DNA from: an uncultured Halomonas sp.
GTDB lineage: Bacteria > Pseudomonadota > Gammaproteobacteria > Pseudomonadales > Halomonadaceae
Length of the DNA stretch: 64,000 bases
Reading direction: 5' to 3'
Assembly (NCBI RefSeq): GCF_947501415.1
Contig: NZ_CANMVL010000002.1
Span: forward strand, 124,001-188,000
In this document: in pieces, positions 35,453 through 43,990 of the stretch
Position numbering within the stretch: position 1 is the stretch's first letter
Layout of the letters: every line of letters starts with the position of its first letter
Translations under genes and position numbers: made by a program
Notes under the pieces: model-generated
Databases searched by the model: none
Seen by the model: only the letters and a program-made list of their open reading frames with translations
What the model was told of the DNA's origin: nothing

Positions 35453-36372
35453 TTCTCCCCCTCTCGCCGTGCCCGAGCCCGATCTAACTGATCACAGACC
35501 ATGCTGGCGCCTTCCAGGAGACGGGGCGTCGGGCGCTGGATCAGCGAGGGCGGTACGAAGAAGAGATTGTCCTGGGCAACCGCCGTCAGTGATGGATAGC
35601 CTCGCCAATGTGCCAGCCAGTCTCGGTTATCCTCCCCCCTGCCACCGGCGAGGATCACCTCGGGGTTCGCCGCCAGTAGCGCCTCCTCATCGAGACGAGG
35701 TGCCAGGCGCTCGAGGTCGCCGAAGACATTGATACCACCACACAGCCGCAGCACCTGACCGATCCAGTGCCTGTTGTTGATGGTCATCAGCGGCTGGTCC
35801 CACACCTGATAAAAGACCGAGACCGGCTTGGCCTGGGCATACCGCTCGGCCAGCGAAGCCATCTCCCGGCGGAAACGCTCGGCCTCTGCCTCGCCCGCCT
35901 CCTGGATATCGGCGAAGCGGGCCAACTGCTCGATCGTGGCACTTATTTCGTCGAAGTTGCGTGGCTCGATATAGAACACCGCCATGCCCAACGCCTCCAG
36001 GCGCTCGAGCTGTTCGGCGGGATTGCCGGTGACCCAGCCAATCACCAGGTCCGGGGTGAGCGCCAGCAGGCGCTCCAGATCGAGGCGGCCATGACTGCCG
36101 ACTCGAGGAATCTTGAGGGCCTCGGGCGGATAGTCGCTGTACTCGACCGCCGCAACCACCCGCTCACCCGCGCCGGCGGCGAAGGCGAGCTCGGTGGCAC
36201 CCGGTGACAGCGCGGCGATGCGCGAGGCGGGCCGCTCCAGGCACACCTCGCGATCCAGGGCATCGACCGCGCATATGTCGGCCCGGGCCTGGGCCGCCGC
36301 CAGGGGCAGCAGCGCAAGGCCGGCCAACACAAGACCGGCCAACAATAGCCGAGAAAGCCGTCTCGTGATCAC
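35449..36372 (-). CDS. btuF: Cobalamin-binding periplasmic protein
   Basis: A 307-residue class III substrate-binding protein with a signal peptide (RRLSRLLLAGLVLAGLALL...AQA). The mature protein carries RIAALSPGATELAFAAGAGE near 52 and YPPEALKIPRVGSHGRLDLE near 80, the pattern of BtuF/cobalamin-binding proteins. The start is GTG 36372, overlapping the btuB stop (GTGA). It delivers the ligand from BtuB to BtuCD. Confidence 0.88.
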   Translation of the reverse strand: MITRRLSRLLLAGLVLAGLALLPLAAAQARADICAVDALDREVCLERPASRIAALSPGATELAFAAGAGERVVAAVEYSDYPPEALKIPRVGSHGRLDLERLLALTPDLVIGWVTGNPAEQLERLEALGMAVFYIEPRNFDEISATIEQLARFADIQEAGEAEAERFRREMASLAERYAQAKPVSVFYQVWDQPLMTINNRHWIGQVLRLCGGINVFGDLERLAPRLDEEALLAANPEVILAGGRGEDNRDWLAHWRGYPSLTAVAQDNLFFVPPSLIQRPTPRLLEGASMVCDQLDRARARREGEK

Positions 36373-38216
36373 GGCCCGAAGTGCACGCTCAGGAAGGCCG
36401 CACGGCCGGCGTTGATATAGTTAAACGGTATACTCTCCCAAGTGACCGGATCAAAATCTGCTCCTTGAGCAGTAACGACCTCCTTATCCAGAGCGTTTTC
36501 GAGGGTCAGGCGTGCCGACCACATCGGTGCAAACTCCCAGCCGGCACGCAGATTGACGATACCGTAGCCAGGCAGACGAGCATCGTTGCCGGCGTCGTTA
36601 TAACGGTGATTTTGTGCAATCCAGGAGCCGCCCAGTGACCAATCGCCCAGCTCGCGATCGACGTCGAAACGCAGGCTCTGGGTAGCCCGCCGCGGCAACC
36701 GGTCGCCGCTATCACGATCTTCGGGATCGGTATAGGTGAGTGCCGCCTGCAGGATCCAGTTACCCATTTCCGTACCAGCCGCAAGCTCCGCGCCACGAAT
36801 CCGAGCCTTGTCGACATTGAACGGCCGGTAATTGACATCCAACGCAATCAGCTCATCGACGTTAGTCTGATAGGCGGCGAGATCCCAGAACCAGGCGTCA
36901 TATTGCCCACGAAATCCGAGCTCAATAGTCTCGGAAGTCTCAGCTTCCAGATTCGGATTACTCGAGCTGGCAGGAGGGTAATAGAGATCGTTGAAGGTGG
37001 GGGCACGAAAGGCGGTGCCATAACTGGCACGCAGCGTATGCTGATCATCGAGAGCATAACCCAGCGCCAGACTGCCAGTCACCTCATCGCCGTAGGCCTC
37101 GTTATCATCATGACGCAAGCTGGCTTGAACGGCCAGAGGCGAAAAATCCATAAGACCCTGGGCAAAGACAGCCTTGTTATCACGGCTATCGACCAGATAG
37201 TCAGTGGTACCCGACACCTTGTCTTCACTATACTCAGCGCCGAGAATCAATTGGTGTGATGACAAATTTAGACTGTTTTCCCAGCGCGCCGTCTGCGTTC
37301 GTGTATTGATGATAGATGGGTAGTCAGTATTGAAGGTATCGAGCTCATCACGCGATTCGCTCAACGTCAGTCGACTTTCCCATTGCTCGGTGACTGGCAG
37401 CTCGCCATAGAGTCCAGTGACCTGTTGAACATAGTCGCTCTCGCCACCATCAAACTCGGTATTGCCTCGGGCCCGCAGTGTCAGGATGCCTACCTCGGCA
37501 CCATTCTCATAGGTGTGAGAGAGCCGCACCAGGCCACTGGTATTGTCATAACCCTTGTCATCACCATCGCGGCGCACCGGGGCTCCCTCGGTATCGAAAC
37601 GGCTGGCACCAAAGTAATAACGAGTACCGCCATCGGCGCCGGAGAGGCTGGCACTGTAACGCTGGGTATCGAAGGAGCCGCCGCCGAAGGAGATGCGCGG
37701 TGTCACCTCGCCCTCTTCACCCTCGGGCGTAAACAGCTGAATCACCCCACCCATGGCATCGGCGCCATACAGACTGCCGCGGGGACCGCGCACGATCTCG
37801 GCACGCTCGAACATGCGCGGATCAAGAAATTCCCAGGCCGGTGCCCCGGTTGTCGCCGAACGCAGGCGAATACCGTCGATCATCAGCAGGCTTTGGTTGC
37901 TGGAGGTGCCGCGAATGGAGACGCTGCTACCCTTGCCGAAGCTGCCATAGGAACTAACATCCACCCCCGGCTGGCCGCGGAAGAGATCGGTCAAGCTGGT
38001 GGGGTCCTGTCGGCGTAAGGTGGCCTCATCCAGCAGCGTCACCGAGGCGAGGCTCTCGTCGGCGGTGCGCGGCGCCAGAGCTGCTGTAACCACCATGGGG
38101 TTGAGCACCAGAGTCTCGCCGGTATCGGCGTTCTGGGTGTCTACGGCCTGCACGGCCAAGGGGAGTGCGGCCAGTGCGAAGGTCGCCAGGCCACGGGTTG
38201 CGTGTGTCGTGTTCAT
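36369..38216 (-). CDS. btuB: TonB-dependent cobalamin receptor
   Basis: A 615-residue outer-membrane receptor. Signal peptide, plug domain (residues about 40-160, with DLFRGQPGVDVSSYG and RGTSSNQSLLMIDGIRL) and a 22-strand barrel ending in the typical C-terminal aromatic-containing strand FLSVHFGP. Length matches BtuB of E. coli (about 614). A TonB box may lie near TLVLNPMVVTA. A cobalamin riboswitch precedes it, so expression should fall when B12 is plentiful. It heads the btuBFCD operon. Confidence 0.93.
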   Translation of the reverse strand: MNTTHATRGLATFALAALPLAVQAVDTQNADTGETLVLNPMVVTAALAPRTADESLASVTLLDEATLRRQDPTSLTDLFRGQPGVDVSSYGSFGKGSSVSIRGTSSNQSLLMIDGIRLRSATTGAPAWEFLDPRMFERAEIVRGPRGSLYGADAMGGVIQLFTPEGEEGEVTPRISFGGGSFDTQRYSASLSGADGGTRYYFGASRFDTEGAPVRRDGDDKGYDNTSGLVRLSHTYENGAEVGILTLRARGNTEFDGGESDYVQQVTGLYGELPVTEQWESRLTLSESRDELDTFNTDYPSIINTRTQTARWENSLNLSSHQLILGAEYSEDKVSGTTDYLVDSRDNKAVFAQGLMDFSPLAVQASLRHDDNEAYGDEVTGSLALGYALDDQHTLRASYGTAFRAPTFNDLYYPPASSSNPNLEAETSETIELGFRGQYDAWFWDLAAYQTNVDELIALDVNYRPFNVDKARIRGAELAAGTEMGNWILQAALTYTDPEDRDSGDRLPRRATQSLRFDVDRELGDWSLGGSWIAQNHRYNDAGNDARLPGYGIVNLRAGWEFAPMWSARLTLENALDKEVVTAQGADFDPVTWESIPFNYINAGRAAFLSVHFGP

Positions 38217-38359
38217 CTCTATCCCTTGCTCACCGTACTCACCCGCACGGTGTCATACTGCTTTTTTAGGGCCGGTGCAGAGGGACGGAAGGAAGGGAGA
38301 CGGCGTGGATGCGTGCGGTCGAGGCCCTGCCTGTTGACCACCCTCCGCGGTCCGGCATG

Positions 38360-38570
38360 CGCTCTCGGGCCGGTCTCCGGGCTGACGAGCGAGGGGCTGG
38401 CGTGATGCCAACGACCCTGCAGAACCGCCGCCTTCCCATGCCGATGGGCACAGTGGCATACCCTTGAAGGTAGTGGCGGTTCTTGACTCGATCACCGTTG
38501 CGGGGGCAGCGTCGGAATGGACCGACTTCCCGTTTACCTGGCGGCATTCACTCCGCCAGCACCTGAGAGT
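38360..38570 (-). ncRNA. Cobalamin (AdoCbl-type) riboswitch
   Basis: Reading the minus strand, conserved blocks appear in order: AGGTGC near 38565, GGGAAGTCGGT near 38530, the B12-box core GCTGCCCCCGCAAC at about 38495-38510, GCCACTG near 38455, GGGAAGGC near 38435, and AGCCCGGAGACCGGCC near 38375. It lies about 145 bases upstream of btuB and should reduce btuBFCD expression on ligand binding. Confidence 0.93.
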
Positions 38571-38629
38571 GCGCGTAAGCTACCAATCCCCATCAGAAGC
38601 GTCAACGCGGGGGCGGCGCCTTGGAGGAT

Positions 38630-38866
38630 AATCGCAGTTACCACCAGACTGATAGTGAAAGGCGCCGGGGACAGGCCGGAGAGGGGGTCCGAGGACCAGG
38701 GGTGAGGAGCACTGCTCCGAACGGGCTGGCCATGGATGGCCAGCACCGGACCTGCAAGCGAAGCGGGACGCGAGAGCGCCGCAGGGCCGAGGTAGCCTAC
38801 AAGGAAGTACTCGTAGCGCCCCCTCGGAGGCCTGTCGCCGGAACAGCCTTGAACGTTACCGCCATC
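38630..38866. repeat. Dispersed repeat, long copy (B)
   Basis: Second copy of the element at 785-940, with about 80 extra bases at 38701-38782. The inner ends are again imperfect inverted repeats. It lies between the riboswitch and the cobU-like gene. Confidence 0.75.
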
Positions 38867-38882
38867 GGCGACGCCTTGGTCG

Positions 38883-39314
38883 CTACTCTCCGCTGTCCAG
38901 TCGCCTGGCCAGGCCATGTCGCACATACCACACCGCCGAGCAGCGTGACGCGACCTCCTGGACCAACCAGCCGTTGAGATCCCGCAGCCGGCGAGCTTCG
39001 GGCGCCATGGGCACGATGCCGCGCCCCATCTCATCAAGAATCAGTACAACCTCCAGCCCCCGGGTTTCCAGCGCCACCAGTGCCTCCAGCATGGCACGCC
39101 AGCCTTGCCGTACACCGTCGTCGCCATCTTCGGCCAGGGCGGTAGTGAGCCAGCCGGCCCAGCCGGTGACCACCAGAACAGACCCTGGTGAGAGATCGTA
39201 GGGCCTGGCACCTACGGTCTGCCCCAGCGCCAGCCGCTCCCAGTGCGCCGCCGGAAAGCGCTTGCTGACTAGTTCGCGTCGCCCTGAACAGGCACCGCCG
39301 ATGAAGCACTGCAT
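38883..39314 (-). CDS. Degenerate CobU-like protein
   Basis: A 143-residue relative of adenosylcobinamide kinase/guanylyltransferase. The C-terminal half keeps the family pattern (VLILDEMGRGIVPMAPEARRLRDLNGWL, near 90-118). The N-terminal P-loop is GGACSGRREL instead of GxxxxGKS, so ATP/GTP binding is doubtful, and the catalytic His region is missing. A full-length cobU lies at 40599-41171. It starts inside the cobC 3' end (46-base overlap) and is last in the cob operon. It may be a non-catalytic partner or a decaying copy. Confidence 0.75.
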   Translation of the reverse strand: MQCFIGGACSGRRELVSKRFPAAHWERLALGQTVGARPYDLSPGSVLVVTGWAGWLTTALAEDGDDGVRQGWRAMLEALVALETRGLEVVLILDEMGRGIVPMAPEARRLRDLNGWLVQEVASRCSAVWYVRHGLARRLDSGE

Positions 39315-39895
39315 CGCCAGCCTCCCTCATGATGGATAAACGTGAAGTGACGCCCCTGGGCCTGGCCCACCACGCCCTCCCAGAAGTCGACGGCCTCCAG
39401 ACGACGGCGCAGCTCGCGAATCACGCCGCCGTGGCTGACCGCCAACACGCGCTGTCGATCACCCGCCTGTGCAAGTACACCCTCTAGCCAGGCAGAGAGC
39501 CTGCTCCAGAGTGCATCGGACGACTCACCGCCGGGCGGTGCCTGCATGCCCGCACTATCGATCCATGCCCGATAGTGCGGATCGTCCTTGAGCTCGTCCC
39601 AGGTACAACCCTCATAGTCGCCGAAATCGAGTTCGCGCAGGCGCGGGTCGAACAGCGCCGAGGCGTCGCGGCCCGGCTGAACATGGGCCAGCGTCTGTCG
39701 GCAGCGGGCCAAGTCACTGGAGTGGATGGCATCGAACTCGGTGTCCGCCAGATGTTCACGCAATCGCTCCATGTCAGGCACGGCATCGGGCAGCAGAAGC
39801 GGGATGTCGCGCTGCCCCTGGTAGCGTCGTTCAAGATTCCAGCGCGTCACGCCATGCCGAACCACCACCAGCTCCAGGCGACGAGCAGCAGCCAT
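39269..39895 (-). CDS. cobC: Histidine phosphatase, alpha-ribazole phosphatase type
   Basis: A 208-residue phosphoglycerate-mutase-like phosphatase. The catalytic RHG is in LVVVRHGVTRWN (residues 8-19), and VSHGGVIRELRRRL near 160 carries the second histidine. In the cob operon it should dephosphorylate alpha-ribazole 5'-phosphate or the cobalamin phosphate made by CobS. The ATG at 39895 has GGGAGGAG upstream; the longer in-frame extension to 40219 overlaps cobS and has no family similarity. Confidence 0.88.
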   Translation of the reverse strand: MAAARRLELVVVRHGVTRWNLERRYQGQRDIPLLLPDAVPDMERLREHLADTEFDAIHSSDLARCRQTLAHVQPGRDASALFDPRLRELDFGDYEGCTWDELKDDPHYRAWIDSAGMQAPPGGESSDALWSRLSAWLEGVLAQAGDRQRVLAVSHGGVIRELRRRLEAVDFWEGVVGQAQGRHFTFIHHEGGWRCSASSAVPVQGDAN

Positions 39896-40602
39896 AGTTC
39901 TCCTCCCTCGATGGCGGCACCAACGATATCGCCGTTGATGCCGGAAAAGGCCCTGACCATGAACAGGCCATAGAGGCATAGAAAGACCAGCAGAGCACCC
40001 AGCAGCCAGACCCCACCGGGCACGAAGCCGAAGATGCTCAGCAACGGCAGCAGCGATAGCGCCAGGTCGCGATGCCTCAGGTGTTGCCGCCAGGTCCAGG
40101 CCAACCCTTCGCGCCGTGCCAGGGGCGCCAGGCGCAACAGCACCAGGGCGCCGAAGCGGGCCAGGGCCGGCAGTGCCACCCATAGCCAGGGGCTGACCCC
40201 GGCGTCGAGCAGCGCCCACAGCAGTACTCCCTTCCAGGCCAGCAGGAAGACGAGGGCGAGAATGGCGAAGCTGCCCACCTGGCTATCCTTCATGATCGCC
40301 CAGCGCCGCTCCAGGGACGCATTGCTGCCCAGTGCATCGGCCAGATCCATTACGCCATCGAGATGTAGCCCCCCGCTGAGCGCCACCCACAGGCTAAGCA
40401 GGGTCAGCGTCAGCAGCGGGGTGGGAAGTCCCACCCCGAGAGCGGCCACCACCGCCAGGGCCGCGCCGATCAGCAGGCCCACCAGGGGATAGCAGCGCAA
40501 CGCCCAGCGACAGGTGCCGGCATGCCACGGGCAGGCAACAGGCATAGGAATTCGAGTCAGAAACTGCAGGGCCAGCACCAGCCCATGGAGGGCCTCCTTC
40601 AT
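39847..40602 (-). CDS. cobS: Adenosylcobinamide-GDP ribazoletransferase
   Basis: A 251-residue polytopic membrane enzyme that joins adenosylcobinamide-GDP with alpha-ribazole, completing the nucleotide loop. FLTRIPMPV near residue 14 and the metal-binding GLHLDGVMDLADALGS near 60-75 are conserved; five or more hydrophobic segments follow. The ATG at 40602 overlaps the cobU stop (ATGA). The 3' end overlaps cobC by 49 bases. Confidence 0.92.
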   Translation of the reverse strand: MKEALHGLVLALQFLTRIPMPVACPWHAGTCRWALRCYPLVGLLIGAALAVVAALGVGLPTPLLTLTLLSLWVALSGGLHLDGVMDLADALGSNASLERRWAIMKDSQVGSFAILALVFLLAWKGVLLWALLDAGVSPWLWVALPALARFGALVLLRLAPLARREGLAWTWRQHLRHRDLALSLLPLLSIFGFVPGGVWLLGALLVFLCLYGLFMVRAFSGINGDIVGAAIEGGELWLLLVAWSWWWFGMA

Positions 40603-41171
40603 CGTCTCGTCTCCGCGCTGCATTCCCCGTCAGCCTGGCCGTCGATGGCTTTCCACTCGAGTGCCATGCCGGCCACCACCTCGATCACCCGGTCGGCCTC
40701 TCGCGCCAGCCGGCGATGCAGTCGCTGGAGAAAGGCCAGGTAGCGCCAGGTCTCGGCATCGGCTGGTGGCAGATCCTCGTTGAGGTCGTTGGAGACCACC
40801 ACCAGGGCGATATCGCGCGTGCGGGCCATCTGGATCACCCGGGCCAGCATCGCCTCACCATCGGCCTCCTGGCCGCCACTGGCATAGAGCCACTGGCTGG
40901 CCCAGAGGGTCAGGCAATCCAGCAGCACGCTATCTCCCTCGGCCACCTCGGCAAGGGCCGTGTCCAGCGCCAGGGGCGTCTCAAGGGTGCGCCAACCGGT
41001 GCCGCGCTCGTGACGATGGCGCGCAATTCGCGCGGCCATCTCGGCGTCCGTGGCCTGGGCCGTGGCGAGATAGACGAGCTCGCCACGGCGGGATTGATGC
41101 AAGGCGCCGGCCAGCGCCTCGGCATGACGACTCTTGCCGGAGCGCGCCCCACCACCGACGAAGGCGATCAT
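40599..41171 (-). CDS. cobU: Adenosylcobinamide kinase / adenosylcobinamide-phosphate guanylyltransferase
   Basis: A 190-residue bifunctional enzyme that phosphorylates adenosylcobinamide and then adds GMP. The P-loop GGARSGKS is at residues 6-13, RHRHERGTGWRTLETP with the catalytic His near 52, and VSNDLNEDLPP near 127. Full length for the family, unlike the 143-residue relative downstream. It overlaps cobD and cobS by four bases each. Confidence 0.93.
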   Translation of the reverse strand: MIAFVGGGARSGKSRHAEALAGALHQSRRGELVYLATAQATDAEMAARIARHRHERGTGWRTLETPLALDTALAEVAEGDSVLLDCLTLWASQWLYASGGQEADGEAMLARVIQMARTRDIALVVVSNDLNEDLPPADAETWRYLAFLQRLHRRLAREADRVIEVVAGMALEWKAIDGQADGECSAETRR

Positions 41172-42316
41172 GACCCGCCCTCCTCGGCTTCCCGCAACAC
41201 CTCGGCCAGGGCCGCCAGCAGGCGCGCATTGGTCGTGGCATCGCCCAGGGCCAGACGCAACCAGCCGCCGTCGAGGCCCGGGAAGGACTCGGTATGACGC
41301 ACCAGCACACCGCGGCGCAGCAGCGCCGGCAACAGTTGGCGCGTCGCCTCGCGCCCCCTGGGGTGACGCATCAGGAAGAAGTTGGCCCTACTGGGGATCA
41401 CCTCCAGGCCCAGGGCACCGAGCCCCACCTGCAACCGCGGCCGCTCGGTGGCGAGCCAGGCTTCGGTGCAATTGGCGAAGTCGCGGTCGGCGAGCAGCGG
41501 CGCCACCAGTGCCGCCGCCAGGCCATTGACGCTCCAGGCGGGCTGACAGCCGGCGGCATGGCGCACCGTCTCGCGGTCGGCCAGCAGATAGCCCAGGCGC
41601 AACCCCGGCAGGGTAAAGTGCTTGGTCAACGAGCGCAGCAGGATCAGGTGCTCGAAGCGGGTCAGCAGTGGCGTCAACGCCTCCCCCCCCGTCGGCCTTC
41701 CCGTCTCGTTGCCCACGAAATCGATAAAGGCCTCGTCCACCACCACGCGACAGCCGCGCTCCGCGGTGAGTTCGAGTAGCCGCTCCACCGAGGCTTTCGT
41801 CGCCAGGGTGCCGGTGGGGTTGTTGGGCCGGCACAGGAAGAGTAGCCGCGCCTCGCCCAGGGCGGCGACCACCGCCTCCGGGTCGAGGCGAAAGTCCGGC
41901 GGCTCGAGAGTCAGGCGAGTGGCTGGCAGGCCATGGGCCGCGCAGGCTCGTGCATACTCGGCGAAGGTGGGCTCGACGATGGCTACGGGAGCGGCAGGGA
42001 ACTCCCGGGCATGGAGGGCAACGGCCAGAAAGATCGCCTCGGCGCCACCGTTGGTCAGCAGTATCTGCTCGGATGTCACCCCTTCTCGAGCGGCGATCGA
42101 CTCACGCGCCTCGCGATAGTCGGGATCGGGATAGCGGGCCAGTGCCTCGCCCTCCCCCTGCAGACGAGCCGACACCCAGTTGGGGAGCCAGGTCGGCGGC
42201 CCCAGGGGATTGAGATTGGCGCTGGCATCCAGCACCGGCGTGTCGTCGGCCAGCCCGAAGCGAGCCAGCAAGGGCGCCGCTTGACCGCCGTGGAGCGGCC
42301 ACTCCTTCGAACTCAT
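41168..42316 (-). CDS. cobD: Threonine-phosphate decarboxylase (CobD/CobC class aminotransferase fold)
   Basis: A 382-residue PLP protein of the histidinol-phosphate aminotransferase fold. In cobalamin synthesis it makes (R)-1-amino-2-propanol phosphate from threonine phosphate. LDASANLNPLGPP near 29, RPNNPTGTL near 162, VVDEAFIDFVG near 193 and the PLP lysine in LRSLTKHFTLPGLRLGY near 228 are visible. The ATG at 42316 has AAGGAGG upstream and overlaps the cbiB stop; an upstream in-frame start at 42373 would overlap cbiB further. Confidence 0.9.
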   Translation of the reverse strand: MSSKEWPLHGGQAAPLLARFGLADDTPVLDASANLNPLGPPTWLPNWVSARLQGEGEALARYPDPDYREARESIAAREGVTSEQILLTNGGAEAIFLAVALHAREFPAAPVAIVEPTFAEYARACAAHGLPATRLTLEPPDFRLDPEAVVAALGEARLLFLCRPNNPTGTLATKASVERLLELTAERGCRVVVDEAFIDFVGNETGRPTGGEALTPLLTRFEHLILLRSLTKHFTLPGLRLGYLLADRETVRHAAGCQPAWSVNGLAAALVAPLLADRDFANCTEAWLATERPRLQVGLGALGLEVIPSRANFFLMRHPRGREATRQLLPALLRRGVLVRHTESFPGLDGGWLRLALGDATTNARLLAALAEVLREAEEGGS

Positions 42317-43290
42317 GTCAGCACCTCCTTCAACAGAGTGACCAGGGCCAGCAACGCCAGAAAGACGACCCAACCGCCATGCATCAAGCGAACCGCTGCC
42401 GGGATATGCCGGGCACCGAGGGCCTCATGGGGGGAGCCGAGCCGAACCCGCGCTGAGAGTTCGCCGAGGTAGTGGTTGTTACCGCCGAGCTGCACGCCCA
42501 GCAGATGGGCCACCATGGCCTCGGGCCAGCCGCTGTTGGGGCTAAGGTGGCGCGGCGCTTCCCGGCGGGTGGCGGCCAGCGCTCCCCGGGTCCGCCGCCC
42601 ATCGCTCAGTCGCGCGCCGAGCCATAGCGTCAGGGCGGTCAGACGTGCCGGCAGCCAGTTGGCCAGATCGTCGAGCCTGGCCGAGGCCCAGCCAAAGTCG
42701 AGATAGCGTGCGCTGCGATGGCCCACCATGGAGTCGAGGGTGTTGATCGCCTTGTAGGCCAGCGCCAGAGGCGCACCGCCCAGCAGGGCAAAGAACAGCG
42801 GGGAAGTAATGCCATCCACGCTGTTTTCGGCCACGGTTTCCACCGTGCCACGGGCGATGTCGGCCTCATCCAGTTCGGCGGTATCGCGCCCGACGATCAT
42901 GGAGAGTGCCCGACGAGCGCCGGGCAGATCGCCACCCGTCAGGGGCGCCGCGACGGCGAGGGCGGCGTCGCGCAGGCCCTTGATCGCCAGACAGCTGGCC
43001 AGCAGCCACCCCTCGGCGAGCCAGCCCAGCCAGGGGTGAACACGTGCCAGTAGCGTGATGGCCGACCAGGCCAGTCCCCCGCTGCCCAGTACCACCAGCG
43101 CCGTCATCAAGGCCCCCTTGCACCGACGACTCACCCGGCTGCCATGGTTCCAGCCGCCTTCCAGGCGAGCGATCACCCTGCCCATGCCCACCACCGGATG
43201 CGGCAGGCGACGCGGATCGCCGATCAGCAGGTCGACGCCCACGGCGGCCAGCACCAGGCCGAGCAGTGCAAGCGATAGCGGCTCAGCCAT
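42313..43290 (-). CDS. cbiB: Adenosylcobinamide-phosphate synthase (CbiB/CobD)
   Basis: A 325-residue membrane protein that attaches aminopropanol (phosphate) to cobyric acid. DLLIGDPRRLPHPVVGMG near 20-37, IVGRDT near 130, ARGTVETVAENSVDGITSPLFF near 143-165 and NSGWPEAMVAHLLGVQLGG near 255 are strong family marks. It overlaps cbiZ and cobD. The frame continues upstream to 43659 but the family N-terminus begins at the ATG 43290. Confidence 0.94.
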   Translation of the reverse strand: MAEPLSLALLGLVLAAVGVDLLIGDPRRLPHPVVGMGRVIARLEGGWNHGSRVSRRCKGALMTALVVLGSGGLAWSAITLLARVHPWLGWLAEGWLLASCLAIKGLRDAALAVAAPLTGGDLPGARRALSMIVGRDTAELDEADIARGTVETVAENSVDGITSPLFFALLGGAPLALAYKAINTLDSMVGHRSARYLDFGWASARLDDLANWLPARLTALTLWLGARLSDGRRTRGALAATRREAPRHLSPNSGWPEAMVAHLLGVQLGGNNHYLGELSARVRLGSPHEALGARHIPAAVRLMHGGWVVFLALLALVTLLKEVLT

Positions 43291-43990
43291 GGAACACCGC
43301 CCGTTCCTTGGCACCACGCCGCCACTCCCGGGGGGCGAGTAGCGACTCTCGGGTGGCCCGATATATCGCCTGGCCCAGCTCGCGCCCCAGACGCGTACCG
43401 GACCCGGCGTAGGGAGACACCGCGCCCTGCTGGGTCGCGGCGATCGCCAGGCAGTCGGTGGAGGTACCACTTGCCGGCGTGCCGCTGTGGGGATCGAGCA
43501 CCTCCAGCGATTGAAGGGCACGTACCTTGGCTTCGCTGGCAGACAGGCAGGCGTTGACCATGGCGCTGTCGCTGAGGCACCCATCGATAAGCACCAGGGT
43601 GTTGATGGTACCCACCGGTCGAGGGTCGCCGGCCAGGGGGGCGGTGATATCCACGGCATTGCCTGCCCCTGCGGTCACCGCCACCAGTACTCCCTCGCCT
43701 TCGACCAGCGTCAGATGTTCGAGTCGCACCGCGGTCATCATGGCCAGGCTCCTCTCCAGCGGGATACCGCGCGCCGTGAGCCACCTCGCCAGGTCCCCGG
43801 TCGGTTCGTGGCCAGCGTAGTCCTTGTCTACATGAAAGTTGCAGAAATGGTGGCGCCAGCCGAAGCCACCACCCACCAGGGCGCTGCTCAGCGTCCAGAG
43901 TGGCTGAGGGCTGGCAAGGTGCACGCACTCCTCATCGACGGCCAGGGTCAGCCCTGGCCCAAAGCCGAGCTGGATAGTCTCCGACATCAT
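43283..43990 (-). CDS. cbiZ: Adenosylcobinamide amidohydrolase
   Basis: A 235-residue CbiZ-family enzyme that removes the aminopropanol side chain from adenosylcobinamide (or pseudo-cobalamin) to give adenosylcobyric acid for remodelling. Characteristic residues: LVGGGFGWRHHFCNFHV near 40 and VTAGAGNAVDI near 105, then GTINTLVLIDGCLSDSAMVNA near 128 and TPASGTSTDC near 170. The ATG at 43990 overlaps the cobT stop (ATGA). Together with CbiB and CobD it points to salvage of foreign corrinoids. Confidence 0.9.
   Translation of the reverse strand: MMSETIQLGFGPGLTLAVDEECVHLASPQPLWTLSSALVGGGFGWRHHFCNFHVDKDYAGHEPTGDLARWLTARGIPLERSLAMMTAVRLEHLTLVEGEGVLVAVTAGAGNAVDITAPLAGDPRPVGTINTLVLIDGCLSDSAMVNACLSASEAKVRALQSLEVLDPHSGTPASGTSTDCLAIAATQQGAVSPYAGSGTRLGRELGQAIYRATRESLLAPREWRRGAKERAVFHG

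Noticed and set aside
38534..39037. Minus-strand frame across the second dispersed repeat, sharing a peptide with a frame at 779-1039
   Set aside because: The similarity follows from the DNA repeat. One copy has an 80-bp insertion and neither frame has a start or context of a gene.
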